A stretch of DNA of 64,000 nt from Vreelandella lutescens (GCF_014640815.1 NZ_BMHM01000001.1:62001-126000), one strand, 5' to 3'; numbered from the stretch's first letter, positions 39,069 through 46,855 are shown. A program made the numbers and translations. The notes: generated by a model from the letters alone, not told the origin.

Positions 39069-39209
39069 ATGCCACATGGCAAACACTTACCAAGCATTGA
39101 TGCCAAACCGGAAACGGTGGCACGCGCTTGGGCGAGCGTGGGTGCAACTCAACACTTTTACTACGCAGCGTATTGGTTTAGCCACGGTGTGCCCCTGGCC
39201 GACGCCTAA
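39069..39209 (+). CDS. Aromatic-rich leader peptide 1 upstream of DAHP synthase (46 aa)
   Basis: A 46-codon frame behind a good ribosome-binding site (GAGGAAG). Near its end it encodes the run F-Y-Y-A-A-Y-W-F at residues 30-37 (39156-39179), six aromatic residues in eight covering Phe, Tyr and Trp; another Trp is at residue 21. Just after the run, GGTGTGCC (39186-39193) can pair with GGCACACC (39223-39230), across the stop codon. A strong terminator hairpin begins 43 bases after the stop. Short ORF, clustered codons for the pathway end products, and a terminator before the biosynthetic gene are the classic parts of ribosome-mediated attenuation, as in trpL and pheL. It is not a recognised protein family and the role is inferred. 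Confidence 0.75.
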   Translation: MPHGKHLPSIDAKPETVARAWASVGATQHFYYAAYWFSHGVPLADA

Positions 39210-39252
39210 CGTCGCGCCAACAGGCACACCACCTCGGTTGCCTGCCGCACGC

Positions 39253-39296
39253 AAAGAAGCCTCGGTGGGTAACTCCACCGGGGCTTCTTTCGTTTT
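39253..39296 (+). terminator. Attenuator-type terminator upstream of DAHP synthase
   Basis: AAAGAAGCCTCGGTGG (39253-39268) pairs with CCACCGGGGCTTCTTT (39275-39290) over 16 positions with a single T-G wobble and a six-base loop, GTAACT. CGTTTT follows. This very stable stem lies between leader peptide 1 and leader peptide 2, well upstream of aroG, so it would stop the transcript before the structural gene. The heptamer CCTCGGT of its left arm also occurs at 39232-39238 and could pair with the right arm as a weaker alternative. Confidence 0.8.
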
Positions 39297-39339
39297 ACCC
39301 ATACTCATTTTCATAGGTCATTTATTAAGGAGCTGCACC

Positions 39340-39519
39340 ATGTCTTACCGCGCCCACTTCATCGCTAGCCTCAACGTCATCCGTTATATCGGTTATGGCT
39401 ATAGCTGGCGATTTAGCGACGCGCGGTTGGTGCAAGCGGCCACCTCCGACCGTGCCCGCCTGGGTGGCAAGTTGTTGATGCGATGTCACGCGTTATGTCA
39501 TACGAATTCGGAGAGTTAA
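39340..39519 (+). CDS. Aromatic-rich leader ORF 2, abutting DAHP synthase (59 aa)
   Basis: A 59-codon frame with a perfect AAGGAG eight bases before the ATG. The first 25 residues hold seven aromatics: Y3, F7, then Y16, Y19, Y21, W23 and F25 in the stretch RYIGYGYSWRF. The stop codon lies three bases before the DAHP synthase ATG and the aroG ribosome-binding site (GGAGAG) is within the ORF, so the two are probably translationally coupled. I found no second terminator after it. It may sense aromatic aminoacyl-tRNA and control translation or transcript fate, but it could also be a small protein in its own right. Confidence 0.68.
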   Translation: MSYRAHFIASLNVIRYIGYGYSWRFSDARLVQAATSDRARLGGKLLMRCHALCHTNSES

Positions 39520-39522
39520 CCT

Positions 39523-40587
39523 ATGAATGCCCCTATCAATACCGCTTGTTCCTCTATGTCTCAGGCCGCCACGCTGATGTCTGCAACGGCGCTACCGCTA
39601 CCCACTGAGTTGCGTCAACGGGTGGTGGTGAACAGCACTCTCAGCGAACAAATTGACCAGCAGCGCCAAGCAGTACAGCGTATTCTCAATGGCCAGGATG
39701 ACCGCTTACTGGTGGTGGTGGGGCCGTGTTCTATCCACGACCCAGATGCTGCCCTGGAGTACGCGGATCGTCTAGCCGCTCTTAGTGATGAGATCAGTGA
39801 ACAGGTTCTGCCCGTGATGCGAGTGTACGTTGAAAAGCCGCGCACCACGGTAGGTTGGAAGGGACTGGCTTACGATCCTGATCTCGATGGTAGCGGCGAC
39901 ATGCCGCGCGGCATCGCGCTTTGCCGTGAGCTAATGCACGCCGTCGCATCCCGTGGCCTGCCGGTAGCCACCGAACTTCTACAGCCCATGTTGGCCCCGT
40001 ACCTAGATGACCTGCTGAGCTGGGTAGCCATTGGAGCGCGCACGACGGAATCCCAATTGCACCGGGAGCTGGCCAGCGACCTCAGCGCCGCCGTAGGTTT
40101 CAAAAATGCCACCAGCGGCGATGTGCAGGTCGCCATTGACGCTATGCAGGCCGCTGCTCACTCCCATCAGCGCTTCGCGATGGATAGCCAGGGCCGCCCC
40201 ATCATGCAGGAGACCGCCGGCAACCCGCATACCCACGTGGTGCTGCGCGGTGGCCACGGCGAGCCCAACTACCAAGCGCACCATGTACGCAGCGCGGTCA
40301 ATACGCTGCGCGAGGCGGGCCAGAATCCGCGTTTGATGGTGGACTGCAGCCACGCCAACGCCCGCAAAGATCATCGCCGCCAAAGCGAAGTGATGCTGGA
40401 TGTATTAGCCCAGCGCCAAGCGGGTGATGCCAACTTGGTGGCGCTGATGCTGGAGAGCCACCTGTTCGAAGGCAAGCAAGCGCTTGCACCCAGCGCGCTA
40501 CGTTACGGCGTGTCGGTGACCGATGCCTGCGTAAACTGGGAAACCACAGAGCGACTGCTGAAAACCGCCGCTGAGCGTATTGCCTAG
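39523..40587 (+). CDS. aroG: 3-deoxy-7-phosphoheptulonate synthase, class I (AroF/AroG type)
   Basis: First enzyme of the shikimate pathway, condensing phosphoenolpyruvate and erythrose 4-phosphate. It has 354 residues. Active-site segments VVGPCSIHDP (metal Cys), VYVEKPRTTVGWKGL (PEP site), GARTTESQ, VGFKNATSGD and DCSHAN are complete. An N-terminal extension of about 25 residues precedes the family core. Which aromatic amino acid inhibits it cannot be read with certainty, so the symbol is generic. It is preceded by two aromatic-rich leader ORFs and a terminator, suggesting expression control by all three aromatic amino acids. Confidence 0.93.
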   Translation: MNAPINTACSSMSQAATLMSATALPLPTELRQRVVVNSTLSEQIDQQRQAVQRILNGQDDRLLVVVGPCSIHDPDAALEYADRLAALSDEISEQVLPVMRVYVEKPRTTVGWKGLAYDPDLDGSGDMPRGIALCRELMHAVASRGLPVATELLQPMLAPYLDDLLSWVAIGARTTESQLHRELASDLSAAVGFKNATSGDVQVAIDAMQAAAHSHQRFAMDSQGRPIMQETAGNPHTHVVLRGGHGEPNYQAHHVRSAVNTLREAGQNPRLMVDCSHANARKDHRRQSEVMLDVLAQRQAGDANLVALMLESHLFEGKQALAPSALRYGVSVTDACVNWETTERLLKTAAERIA

Positions 40588-40666
40588 TTTTCGCACACCT
40601 TCTAGTGCGTTGACTGCCCCGGCCAGCCCCGTATCATAAGGGTTCCCTTTGATCTTGAGGTTGGCC

Positions 40667-41179
40667 ATGGCTTTTTCCCTTGAACAGCACGATCCTGAGA
40701 CCTACCGACGTAAAGCCCGCATGATCAGCGTGGCGATGGCCGGGCAGCTGATTGTTTTTGGCCTGCTGTTTTCTATGCTGCTGACCACCACATTTGGCAG
40801 CAGTATCTGGTTGAATGCGCTAGGCGTACTGCTTGGTCTGCTTGCCACGAGCGCAATGTTTGCTGCGCTCAGAGAGCGCCCTTGGATGACCGAGATGCGC
40901 TATGTCTGGCAGCTTAAGCACCACCTGTCGCGGATTAGCAGCTACTTGCAGCCGCTGCGCCGTGCGGTGGAAGAGGATAATCGCTTAGCGCTGGATATTT
41001 TGACCTTTTACCACCAGGGCATGGCCCAGTTGGCGGAACTGAACGGCCGCACCACGGATGACGATGCCGAGCGTTTAGCGGAAAAAATGCAGGTTAAGGT
41101 CAAGCGCGAAGCGTTAGGCTTACCCAAAGAAGTGACTTCTTTCGACCCTCAGGACCTGAGTGCCTTTAAACAAAAATGA
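40667..41179 (+). CDS. DUF3087-like membrane protein
   Basis: A 170-residue protein starting at ATG 40667 (GAGG upstream). The N-terminus FSLEQHDPETYRRKARM is polar and is followed by two hydrophobic helices at about 25-45 and 50-70. A mostly helical cytoplasmic C-terminal domain has conserved-looking WMTEMRYVWQLKHHLSRI. Length and layout match the DUF3087 family of marine gammaproteobacteria as I remember it; no function is known. It lies alone after aroG on the same strand. Confidence 0.7.
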   Translation: MAFSLEQHDPETYRRKARMISVAMAGQLIVFGLLFSMLLTTTFGSSIWLNALGVLLGLLATSAMFAALRERPWMTEMRYVWQLKHHLSRISSYLQPLRRAVEEDNRLALDILTFYHQGMAQLAELNGRTTDDDAERLAEKMQVKVKREALGLPKEVTSFDPQDLSAFKQK

Positions 41180-41230
41180 TCAAGGCGCTGGGCTTATGAC
41201 TGATGAGGGACACAACAGGGAGCGTGTTCA

Positions 41231-41959
41231 ATGAGTACTAGTGTAACGTCACTACCATTCGCCACGGCGGCAGCCGCCGCTTTACTGCTGGCAGGCTGCG
41301 CAACCGGTACACCTGCCCCAGAGCAGCCGGTAAAAACTACCGTGCAGAGCAGCGCGCCGCTGCTGCCTTCGGTGCTGTTTCCCGGTAGCGCCGAGCGCTT
41401 TCAAGCCTGGAATTGCCAGCCAGCCAATCAAGACTTAGTCACGGCCATTAATGGTGAAGAGCTGCGTCTATGGTCGCTCCACGGCGCATGGCGACTGCCT
41501 CAAGCTGTGGTCGCCAGCGGTGCTCGCTACCAGGATGGGGATATCAGTTTTTGGAATCGTGGCGATCAAGCGCAAATCGAAACGCCGCGTGGGCAGCTTC
41601 AATGCCAGCAAGGCATCCAGCGTGCTATTGCGACGCGTACCAGCCACCCAGGCGTGATGTTTTTGGCGCGAGGCAACGAGCCGGGCTGGTCGATTGAGCT
41701 GGCAAATGATGCGCCGGTCATGACCTGGACGACCAACTACGGCAGAGAGACGAGCACTCTGCCCTACATGGTCAGCGTGATGGATAATGACGCGGGCAGG
41801 GTAGTGATTGAGAACGCCAACGCTGAACAGTTTTTCCGCGTCCGTATTGAGTCAGGTGCCTGCTTTGATGACATGAGCGGAGAGCCTTACCCCGCTCGTG
41901 TCACGCTTACCGTGGGAGGCGAGCAATATAAAGGGTGTGGCCAGGGCATCGCACCCTAG
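41231..41959 (+). CDS. Lipoprotein with MliC-like and COG3650-like domains
   Basis: A 242-residue secreted lipoprotein: the signal peptide ends in the lipobox LLAGC (about residues 19-23). Residues about 58-130 match the MliC/PliC pattern of membrane-bound C-type lysozyme inhibitors (FQAWNC, then SGARYQDGDISFWNRGDQAQI, closing Cys in LQCQQG). Residues about 140-240 start FLARGNEPGW, end with two Cys (ESGACFDD, KGCGQG) and resemble the COG3650 uncharacterised domain. Lysozyme inhibition is plausible from the first domain; the combined function is unknown. Confidence 0.75.
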   Translation: MSTSVTSLPFATAAAAALLLAGCATGTPAPEQPVKTTVQSSAPLLPSVLFPGSAERFQAWNCQPANQDLVTAINGEELRLWSLHGAWRLPQAVVASGARYQDGDISFWNRGDQAQIETPRGQLQCQQGIQRAIATRTSHPGVMFLARGNEPGWSIELANDAPVMTWTTNYGRETSTLPYMVSVMDNDAGRVVIENANAEQFFRVRIESGACFDDMSGEPYPARVTLTVGGEQYKGCGQGIAP

Positions 41960-41969
41960 CCACCGTCCG

Positions 41970-43040
41970 TTAGCAGCGGTACAGAAACGGCTCTGCGCGC
42001 CACTGGGGTTCCACGTAATCGCTGGCGCATAGGGCCGATATATCACCACCGGCTCGGGCGGCTAGCCGCGCTAACGTCGCCAAGTGAATACCTCGCGGAC
42101 TGCGTACTTCTTCGCTCATCTCTACGGGTACCCACTGATCGCCTTCTCGGGTTGCCAGGGTGAAGTTAAATGGGTGAAAACCGGGAAAGCCTAGCCGAAT
42201 ATCGGTGGCGATCAACGTCTCTTGCCCGTTGATATAACGTGTTTCAAAGCGTAAAAACGGCCCGGTAAACCAGGTCAGTCGCTGACCTAGTGGGCCTTCT
42301 AGCGCGCTTGCTTCCAGCGCCACGTTGCGGCGCAGCGGCTCAAGGGCGGGTAGTCGATCACGATCAAACACGCTGATTAAGCTCTCGTAGTAGCGATCCT
42401 CATCGATGACCGTAGCGCGCCACAAAGCAATGTTAAACGGCGTGGGTTGGATCAATACGGGAGCAGACTGTAAGTCAGCATCGGCCAGTGCCGGTGCCAA
42501 GCGTTGTTCAACGCTCCACTTAGCCCCTGCCGCCAGTAAAAGATAAACGCAAGAGATCGCTAGGCCAGTGCGGCAGGCGTTATGCACCTTGTGAGAGAAG
42601 CTACCAATAATCAGGGCTATCAGCAGCGGTAAGGTATAGAACGGATCAATAATAAAAATGATAGGCCAAGCTGCGGGCGGTGCATCCAGCGGCCAGAGTA
42701 ACTGAGTACCATAGGTAGTGAGTGAATCAAGCAGCGGGTGGGTCACTAAAATCAGTGTAAAAAAGCACCACCAGCGTCCCAACGAAATATCTCTGGCAGG
42801 GGCAAAGCGAGCACACAGTACGGCCAGTAGTGTTGCTAAACCCGTCAGCACGAACAGCGAGTGGCTGAAGCCGCGATGCTCGGTGACATTGGCAATCGCA
42901 TCGCCATAATCCAGCGCGACATCCAAATCAGGCAGGGTGCCTAACAGCGCTCCTATTAGAATAGCTTTACGGCCCAGGCGCTTACCCAGTACCGCGCCAC
43001 CTACAGCAGCCCCAAGCGCCGCTTGTGTAATCGAATCCAC
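41970..43040 (-). CDS. YdjM-type inner-membrane metal-dependent hydrolase family protein
   Basis: Starting at GTG 43040, behind GAGGAGAGG, gives 356 residues beginning MDSITQAALGAAVGGA, the start usual in this family; the frame stays open upstream for 15 unrelated codons. The N-terminal half has about five membrane helices and the conserved His/Asp motifs GTLPDLDV, HRGFSHSLF and THPLLDSLTTYGTQLLWPL of the YdjM (DUF457-like) family. The C-terminal 180 residues form a soluble domain. The family is described as predicted membrane-bound metal-dependent hydrolases; the substrate is unknown. A TATAAT lies on the minus strand at 43119-43124 in the 214-base gap toward gloA, but no matching -35 box. 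Confidence 0.82.
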   Translation of the reverse strand: MDSITQAALGAAVGGAVLGKRLGRKAILIGALLGTLPDLDVALDYGDAIANVTEHRGFSHSLFVLTGLATLLAVLCARFAPARDISLGRWWCFFTLILVTHPLLDSLTTYGTQLLWPLDAPPAAWPIIFIIDPFYTLPLLIALIIGSFSHKVHNACRTGLAISCVYLLLAAGAKWSVEQRLAPALADADLQSAPVLIQPTPFNIALWRATVIDEDRYYESLISVFDRDRLPALEPLRRNVALEASALEGPLGQRLTWFTGPFLRFETRYINGQETLIATDIRLGFPGFHPFNFTLATREGDQWVPVEMSEEVRSPRGIHLATLARLAARAGGDISALCASDYVEPQWRAEPFLYRC

Positions 43041-43254
43041 AGACCTCTCCTCGACATGCGGGTGACTAAGCGTGTTAGCGACCAAGCACGTTTTTCCTAG
43101 GTGAACCGCCGTGACACCATTATACAGCGTTTCTATTTTCTATTTTACTGTCGCAATCTTGTCTATGTTTTAATGGTTCTATGTAGCCTGCTCGGCAACG
43201 CTCAGGCAGGAGCCGCGCGTACTTTTTACCACCCTTCAATGAAGAGGAAATGAC

Positions 43255-43695
43255 ATGCAGTTTTTACATACCATGGTTCGTGTCAACGACTTAGATGCTT
43301 CGCTTCACTTTTATTGTGACCTGCTCGGCCTGAAAGAAGTGCGCCGCAAAGAGAACGAAAAGGGCCGTTTTACGCTGGTGTTCCTGGCGGCTCCTGAAGA
43401 TGAAGCGCGCTCCGAGCGTCTCACTGCACCTGAGTTAGAACTGACCTATAACTGGGACCCAGAAGAGTACACTGGGGGGCGCAACTTTGGTCACTTGGCT
43501 TATCGTGTTGACGACATTTACGCCCTTTGCCAGCATCTGCAGGATAACGGCGTGACCATCAACCGTCCTCCCCGCGATGGTCACATGGCCTTCGTTAAGT
43601 CGCCTGACGGCATCTCCGTTGAACTGCTGCAAAAAGGCGACGCGTTGTCACCACAGGAGCCCTGGGCCTCTATGGAAAACAGCGGTAGCTGGTAA
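43255..43695 (+). CDS. gloA: Lactoylglutathione lyase (glyoxalase I)
   Basis: Converts the hemithioacetal of methylglyoxal and glutathione to lactoylglutathione. It has 146 residues in one vicinal-oxygen-chelate unit pair. The four metal ligands expected for GlxI are present: His5, Glu62 (LELTYNW), His80 (NFGHLAY) and Glu123 (SVELLQ). Compared with E. coli (135 residues) there is a short charged insertion near residues 46-58. AGAGGAAA provides the ribosome-binding site. It converges with the OB-fold gene, one base between the stops. Confidence 0.93.
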   Translation: MQFLHTMVRVNDLDASLHFYCDLLGLKEVRRKENEKGRFTLVFLAAPEDEARSERLTAPELELTYNWDPEEYTGGRNFGHLAYRVDDIYALCQHLQDNGVTINRPPRDGHMAFVKSPDGISVELLQKGDALSPQEPWASMENSGSW

Positions 43696-43696
43696 G

Positions 43697-44329
43697 CTAC
43701 TCGCGGTGGCGCTCTTTGTAGATGTCGCCACTGAACTCCATATGAAGCTCAACCGCCTCGCCATAGGGATTGATCGCCCGTAGCTCCACATGGCGAGGCT
43801 TGTACTCAACGCCTCCCAACGGTTGATAGCCTGCTTGCTCGGCACGCGCCAAGAAAAAGGCGTCACTATCTGGGCGCTCGGCCATCGAAGGGGCCGTGAC
43901 AGGGGCGGATCGGTTTAAACGATTCCCCTGTAAGCGGGTGGTGTTGGGTTCGTCTATTTCGGTGAGCGTCTCGCCAGTCACTAGCCAGCGTGCTTGCATG
44001 CGTTGTCCCTCTGGCACGCCAAAGACGCCGACTTCATCGCCCACTTCCACGGTGAGTGCTGCACGCCCCTCGGGCCAGGTATCAATCAGCAATCGGCCGC
44101 TGTCATCCTCCAGAATAAAGCTAGTGCCAAACCGCTCACTGACACGACCTTTCAGGTATATTCCTGCGCTTTGCGCGGTGGCAATGGGTGTCGCGGGTGT
44201 CTCTAGGGATGGTGGGTCGGCAAACGCTGGCGATAGGTTTAGTAGACTCACCGTGAGCGTGCCGAGCAGCCATGAAGTGACGGTGCTCAACAAATATGTC
44301 CGTTTTAATGCTACGAGAGAAAAAAGCAT
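43697..44329 (-). CDS. Secreted OB-fold protein, paralogue A flanking the PepSY two-component system
   Basis: The ATG at 44329 gives 210 residues starting with a signal peptide (MLFSLVALKRTYLLSTVTSW, cut after SPAFA); an ATG at 44359 would add ten residues before it. Residues about 55-120 look like a small beta-barrel of the bacterial OB-fold type (KGRVSERFGTSFILEDDSGR). The C-terminus has AGYQPL, KPRHVELRA and LHMEFSGDIYKE, matching paralogue B at 46875-47588 (KGRHMEW, LHVDYRGDVYRE). It is divergent from the PepSY operon and shares its intergenic region, including a PhoP-box-like repeat. Function unknown; probably periplasmic. Confidence 0.7.
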   Translation of the reverse strand: MLFSLVALKRTYLLSTVTSWLLGTLTVSLLNLSPAFADPPSLETPATPIATAQSAGIYLKGRVSERFGTSFILEDDSGRLLIDTWPEGRAALTVEVGDEVGVFGVPEGQRMQARWLVTGETLTEIDEPNTTRLQGNRLNRSAPVTAPSMAERPDSDAFFLARAEQAGYQPLGGVEYKPRHVELRAINPYGEAVELHMEFSGDIYKERHRE

Positions 44330-44410
44330 GGGTCGGGCCTCACTTAGCGCCAATGCCATCAGTATACAATCCTAAAGCTGACGGTAACTTGAATGACCCA
44401 TGACGCTGCT

Positions 44411-44427
44411 TGTTCAGTGAAGGTTAA
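44411..44427 (+). promoter_or_regulatory. PhoP-box-like direct repeat upstream of the PepSY operon
   Basis: TGTTCA, five bases, GGTTAA. The PhoP consensus is (T/G)GTTTA-N5-(T/G)GTTTA, so each half differs at one position. A weak -10 (TAGTCT, 44440-44445) lies 12 bases downstream, the usual spacing for PhoP-activated promoters. It lies in the 158 bases between paralogue A and the PepSY gene and could serve either direction. Confidence 0.5.
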
Positions 44428-44487
44428 GGCTCGGGCCGCTAGTCTATTGAGCTACTCTTAGATCGTAACGTTTACCAGGAGCCTTTT

Positions 44488-44829
44488 ATGATCCTTGATC
44501 ATGTTAGCAGCGTGCTACGCTGCGCTCTGCTGAGCACTCTTTTACTCTTAAGCGTTACATCTTCTGTGGTCGCCCAGGCGGTGCTGAGCGTAGATGAGGC
44601 CATCGCGGTTGTGCAGCAGCGTTACCAGGGAGAATTACTCGATATTGAAATGAAAAGTGGGCGTGGCTGGGAAAATAGCGAACAGGTGTATGAGCTGCGC
44701 CTGCTGACCGCCCAGGGAAACGTGCTCAAAATACGCATTGCCCGGGAAGATGGCCGGTTTTTAGAAATTGATGGCAGAGGCCAAATAGAGGCGCGCCTGC
44801 CGCCTCCCATTGATAATGGCGGAGCCTAA
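44488..44829 (+). CDS. Periplasmic PepSY-domain protein
   Basis: A 113-residue protein with a signal peptide (about residues 1-30, cleaved after VVAQA) and a single PepSY domain: SVDEAIAVVQQRYQGELLDIEMK, YELRLLTAQGNVLKIRI, IDGRGQIE. PepSY domains are small periplasmic modules thought to inhibit or modulate proteases or sensors. It ends two bases before the response regulator ATG, so it is first in a three-gene operon and may modulate the histidine kinase sensor. CAGGAG supplies the ribosome-binding site. Confidence 0.85.
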   Translation: MILDHVSSVLRCALLSTLLLLSVTSSVVAQAVLSVDEAIAVVQQRYQGELLDIEMKSGRGWENSEQVYELRLLTAQGNVLKIRIAREDGRFLEIDGRGQIEARLPPPIDNGGA

Positions 44830-44831
44830 TC

Positions 44832-45494
44832 ATGCGTGTGTTAGTCGTCGAAGATGAGCAGCATCTAGCGGCTCAAATGCGTGACGCGCTGGAAGGTAAC
44901 GGCTTCGTAGTGGATGTGATTCATGATGGTAACGAAGCTGTCTATATGGGCAATAACGAAACCTACGACGCGGCGGTGTTGGATTTGGGCCTACCTGGGC
45001 GAGATGGGTTAAGTGTGCTGCATGACTGGCGACACAATGGCCGCACGCTGCCAGTGGTGATTTTGACCGCGCGAGACGGCTGGAGTGAAAAGGTGCAGGG
45101 TTTCCGCGCCGGGGCGGATGACTACGTCACCAAGCCCTTTCGTATGGAGGAAGTGATCATGCGGCTGCGCGCGCTGATTCGTCGTGCGTCGGGCCATGCC
45201 GATGTGATGATTCGTAGCGGCGCGCTGGAGTACGACACCCAGCTTGGGACCTTTCATCTCGCGGGCCTGCCGTTAAAACTCACCGCCTTTGAAAACCAGC
45301 TATTGGTGTATTTGATTCATAATGCTGAGCGGGTGGTCAGCCGTACTGAACTTTCCGAGCACCTCTACTCTTACGATAACGACCGTGACCATAACTCCCT
45401 CGAAGTCATTATCAGCCGTTTGAGACGCAAAGTGGGCGCAGAGCGTATCGAGACCCTGCGCGGCCAGGGGTATCGGCTGTGTGATCGCTCGTGA
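44832..45494 (+). CDS. OmpR/PhoP-family response regulator
   Basis: A 220-residue two-domain regulator. Receiver: acidic pair Glu7/Asp8, phosphoacceptor Asp51 in AVLDLGLPGRDG, Thr79 and Lys101 (YVTKPF). The C-terminal winged-helix DNA-binding domain (about 125-220) has the recognition region NSLEVIISRLRRKVG and ends GQGYRL. It resembles PhoP/QseB most. PhoP-box-like repeats in the two intergenic regions around this operon suggest its targets. The stop overlaps the kinase GTG start (GTGA). Confidence 0.9.
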   Translation: MRVLVVEDEQHLAAQMRDALEGNGFVVDVIHDGNEAVYMGNNETYDAAVLDLGLPGRDGLSVLHDWRHNGRTLPVVILTARDGWSEKVQGFRAGADDYVTKPFRMEEVIMRLRALIRRASGHADVMIRSGALEYDTQLGTFHLAGLPLKLTAFENQLLVYLIHNAERVVSRTELSEHLYSYDNDRDHNSLEVIISRLRRKVGAERIETLRGQGYRLCDRS

Positions 45495-46855
45495 ATCTTT
45501 CGCTGCGGGCGCGTTTGTTAGGATCCGCTGGCCTATGGAGTGCCATTGCGCTGGTGGGGGTGGGGCTGTTTATCTACTGGCTGTTTAAAGATCATGCCGA
45601 GCGTACCTTTGACGCTCGTCTGGAGGCCAACCTACTGGGGCTGATGGCCTCTGTGGAATTTAATGAGCAGGGGCAGCTGATCAAAACCCGCGACATTGGA
45701 GGCCCTCAGTTTGACCGGGCCTACTCGGGTTGGTATTGGCAAATTGCCCACGATGGTGACGTGTTAATTGCCTCGCGCTCGCTGCTGACTGCCAGCCTGC
45801 CCACGTTGCCCCATGATACCTCCCGAGCGTTGGCGTTGATCGGACCGGAAAGCGACGTGCTACGCGCTCGAGGCCGACACTTTTCAGCACCGGGCAGTGG
45901 CCCGCCGCTCAGCATCACCGTAGCCGGGCCGCAAAGCGAGATTGATGACGCTCTGTCACGCATTGTGCTTCCTTTAGTGGCCTCATTGGCTCTACTAGGC
46001 GTGGGTCTCGCGGTGGCGGTTTGGTGGCAAGTGCGCTGGGGGCTGAAGCCGTTGACTCGGCTACGCCGTGACCTCCTCGCGGTACGTCAGGGCCAACGCG
46101 ACCAGTTAGCCCATGCCACGGTGGAGGAGCTACAGCCGCTGGTGGATGAGATCAATGCCCTGGTGCAGCATAACCGCGAAGTGATTGCCCGCAGCCGTCA
46201 GCACGTGGGTAATTTGGCCCACGGGCTTAAAACGCCTCTCGCCATGCTGGCGAATAACCTATCAGCGCAGCAAGCCCATAATGCCACCATTGATGAAGCA
46301 ATGACGCGCCTGCAGCGCTTGGTTGACCATCACCTGCGTCGCGCTCGGGCTGTGGGGGCGGGCTACCACATGGGCGAGCGCACTCAGGTGGCTGCAACGC
46401 TGGAAGGACTGGTGAGCGTAATGCGTCATGTGTATGCGCGTGGCCCGGCTCCCATTCGCATTAGCGTGCAGTGCGCTGACGAGCTGGCATTTCGAGGCGA
46501 GTCCCAGGATCTCGATGAGCTGTTAGGGAACCTGCTGGATAACGCCTGTAAGTGGGCGCGTCAGCAGGTGTGTATCGACGCTCACAGGGTGTCGGCTGAA
46601 CAGCTGGCCGTCGTGATTACCGATGATGGCCCAGGCATGCCCGAGGCTCAGCGGCTGAAAGCCGTGGAGCGTGGGGAGCGCTTCGATGAATCCACCCCAG
46701 GCGATGGTTTGGGGCTTGCCATTGTGCATGATCTGGCGCGGCTTTATGGAGGGCACCTGGCGCTTGCCGCCAACTCCCCCAGCGGGTTACGCGTCGAGCT
46801 GACGCTACCTGTCGCCGAAAGGCCGCCAAAGGGCGACCTTTCGAACTCATTGTAA
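45491..46855 (+). CDS. Sensor histidine kinase, PhoQ/QseC-like
   Basis: A 454-residue membrane kinase starting with GTG. The first membrane segment is at about 14-32. The periplasmic sensor is about 33-157 (with the motif FDRAYSGWYWQI near 74-85) and the second segment is about 158-179; a HAMP-like region follows. Phosphoacceptor His244 lies in NLAHGLKTPLAML, the N box is at 345-352 (LGNLLDNA), and the G boxes are DDGPGM (378-383) and GDGLGLA (404-410). It is translated by coupling to the response regulator. The signal is unknown; the PepSY protein encoded upstream is a candidate partner. Confidence 0.88.
   Translation: MNLSLRARLLGSAGLWSAIALVGVGLFIYWLFKDHAERTFDARLEANLLGLMASVEFNEQGQLIKTRDIGGPQFDRAYSGWYWQIAHDGDVLIASRSLLTASLPTLPHDTSRALALIGPESDVLRARGRHFSAPGSGPPLSITVAGPQSEIDDALSRIVLPLVASLALLGVGLAVAVWWQVRWGLKPLTRLRRDLLAVRQGQRDQLAHATVEELQPLVDEINALVQHNREVIARSRQHVGNLAHGLKTPLAMLANNLSAQQAHNATIDEAMTRLQRLVDHHLRRARAVGAGYHMGERTQVAATLEGLVSVMRHVYARGPAPIRISVQCADELAFRGESQDLDELLGNLLDNACKWARQQVCIDAHRVSAEQLAVVITDDGPGMPEAQRLKAVERGERFDESTPGDGLGLAIVHDLARLYGGHLALAANSPSGLRVELTLPVAERPPKGDLSNSL

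Noticed and set aside
39055..39519. A single 154-codon reading frame covering the DAHP-synthase leader region
   Set aside because: It lies in a different frame from leader ORF 1, runs through the terminator hairpin and has composition unlike a protein in its first 95 codons. Only its last 59 codons, from the ATG at 39340 with AAGGAG, are kept as leader ORF 2.
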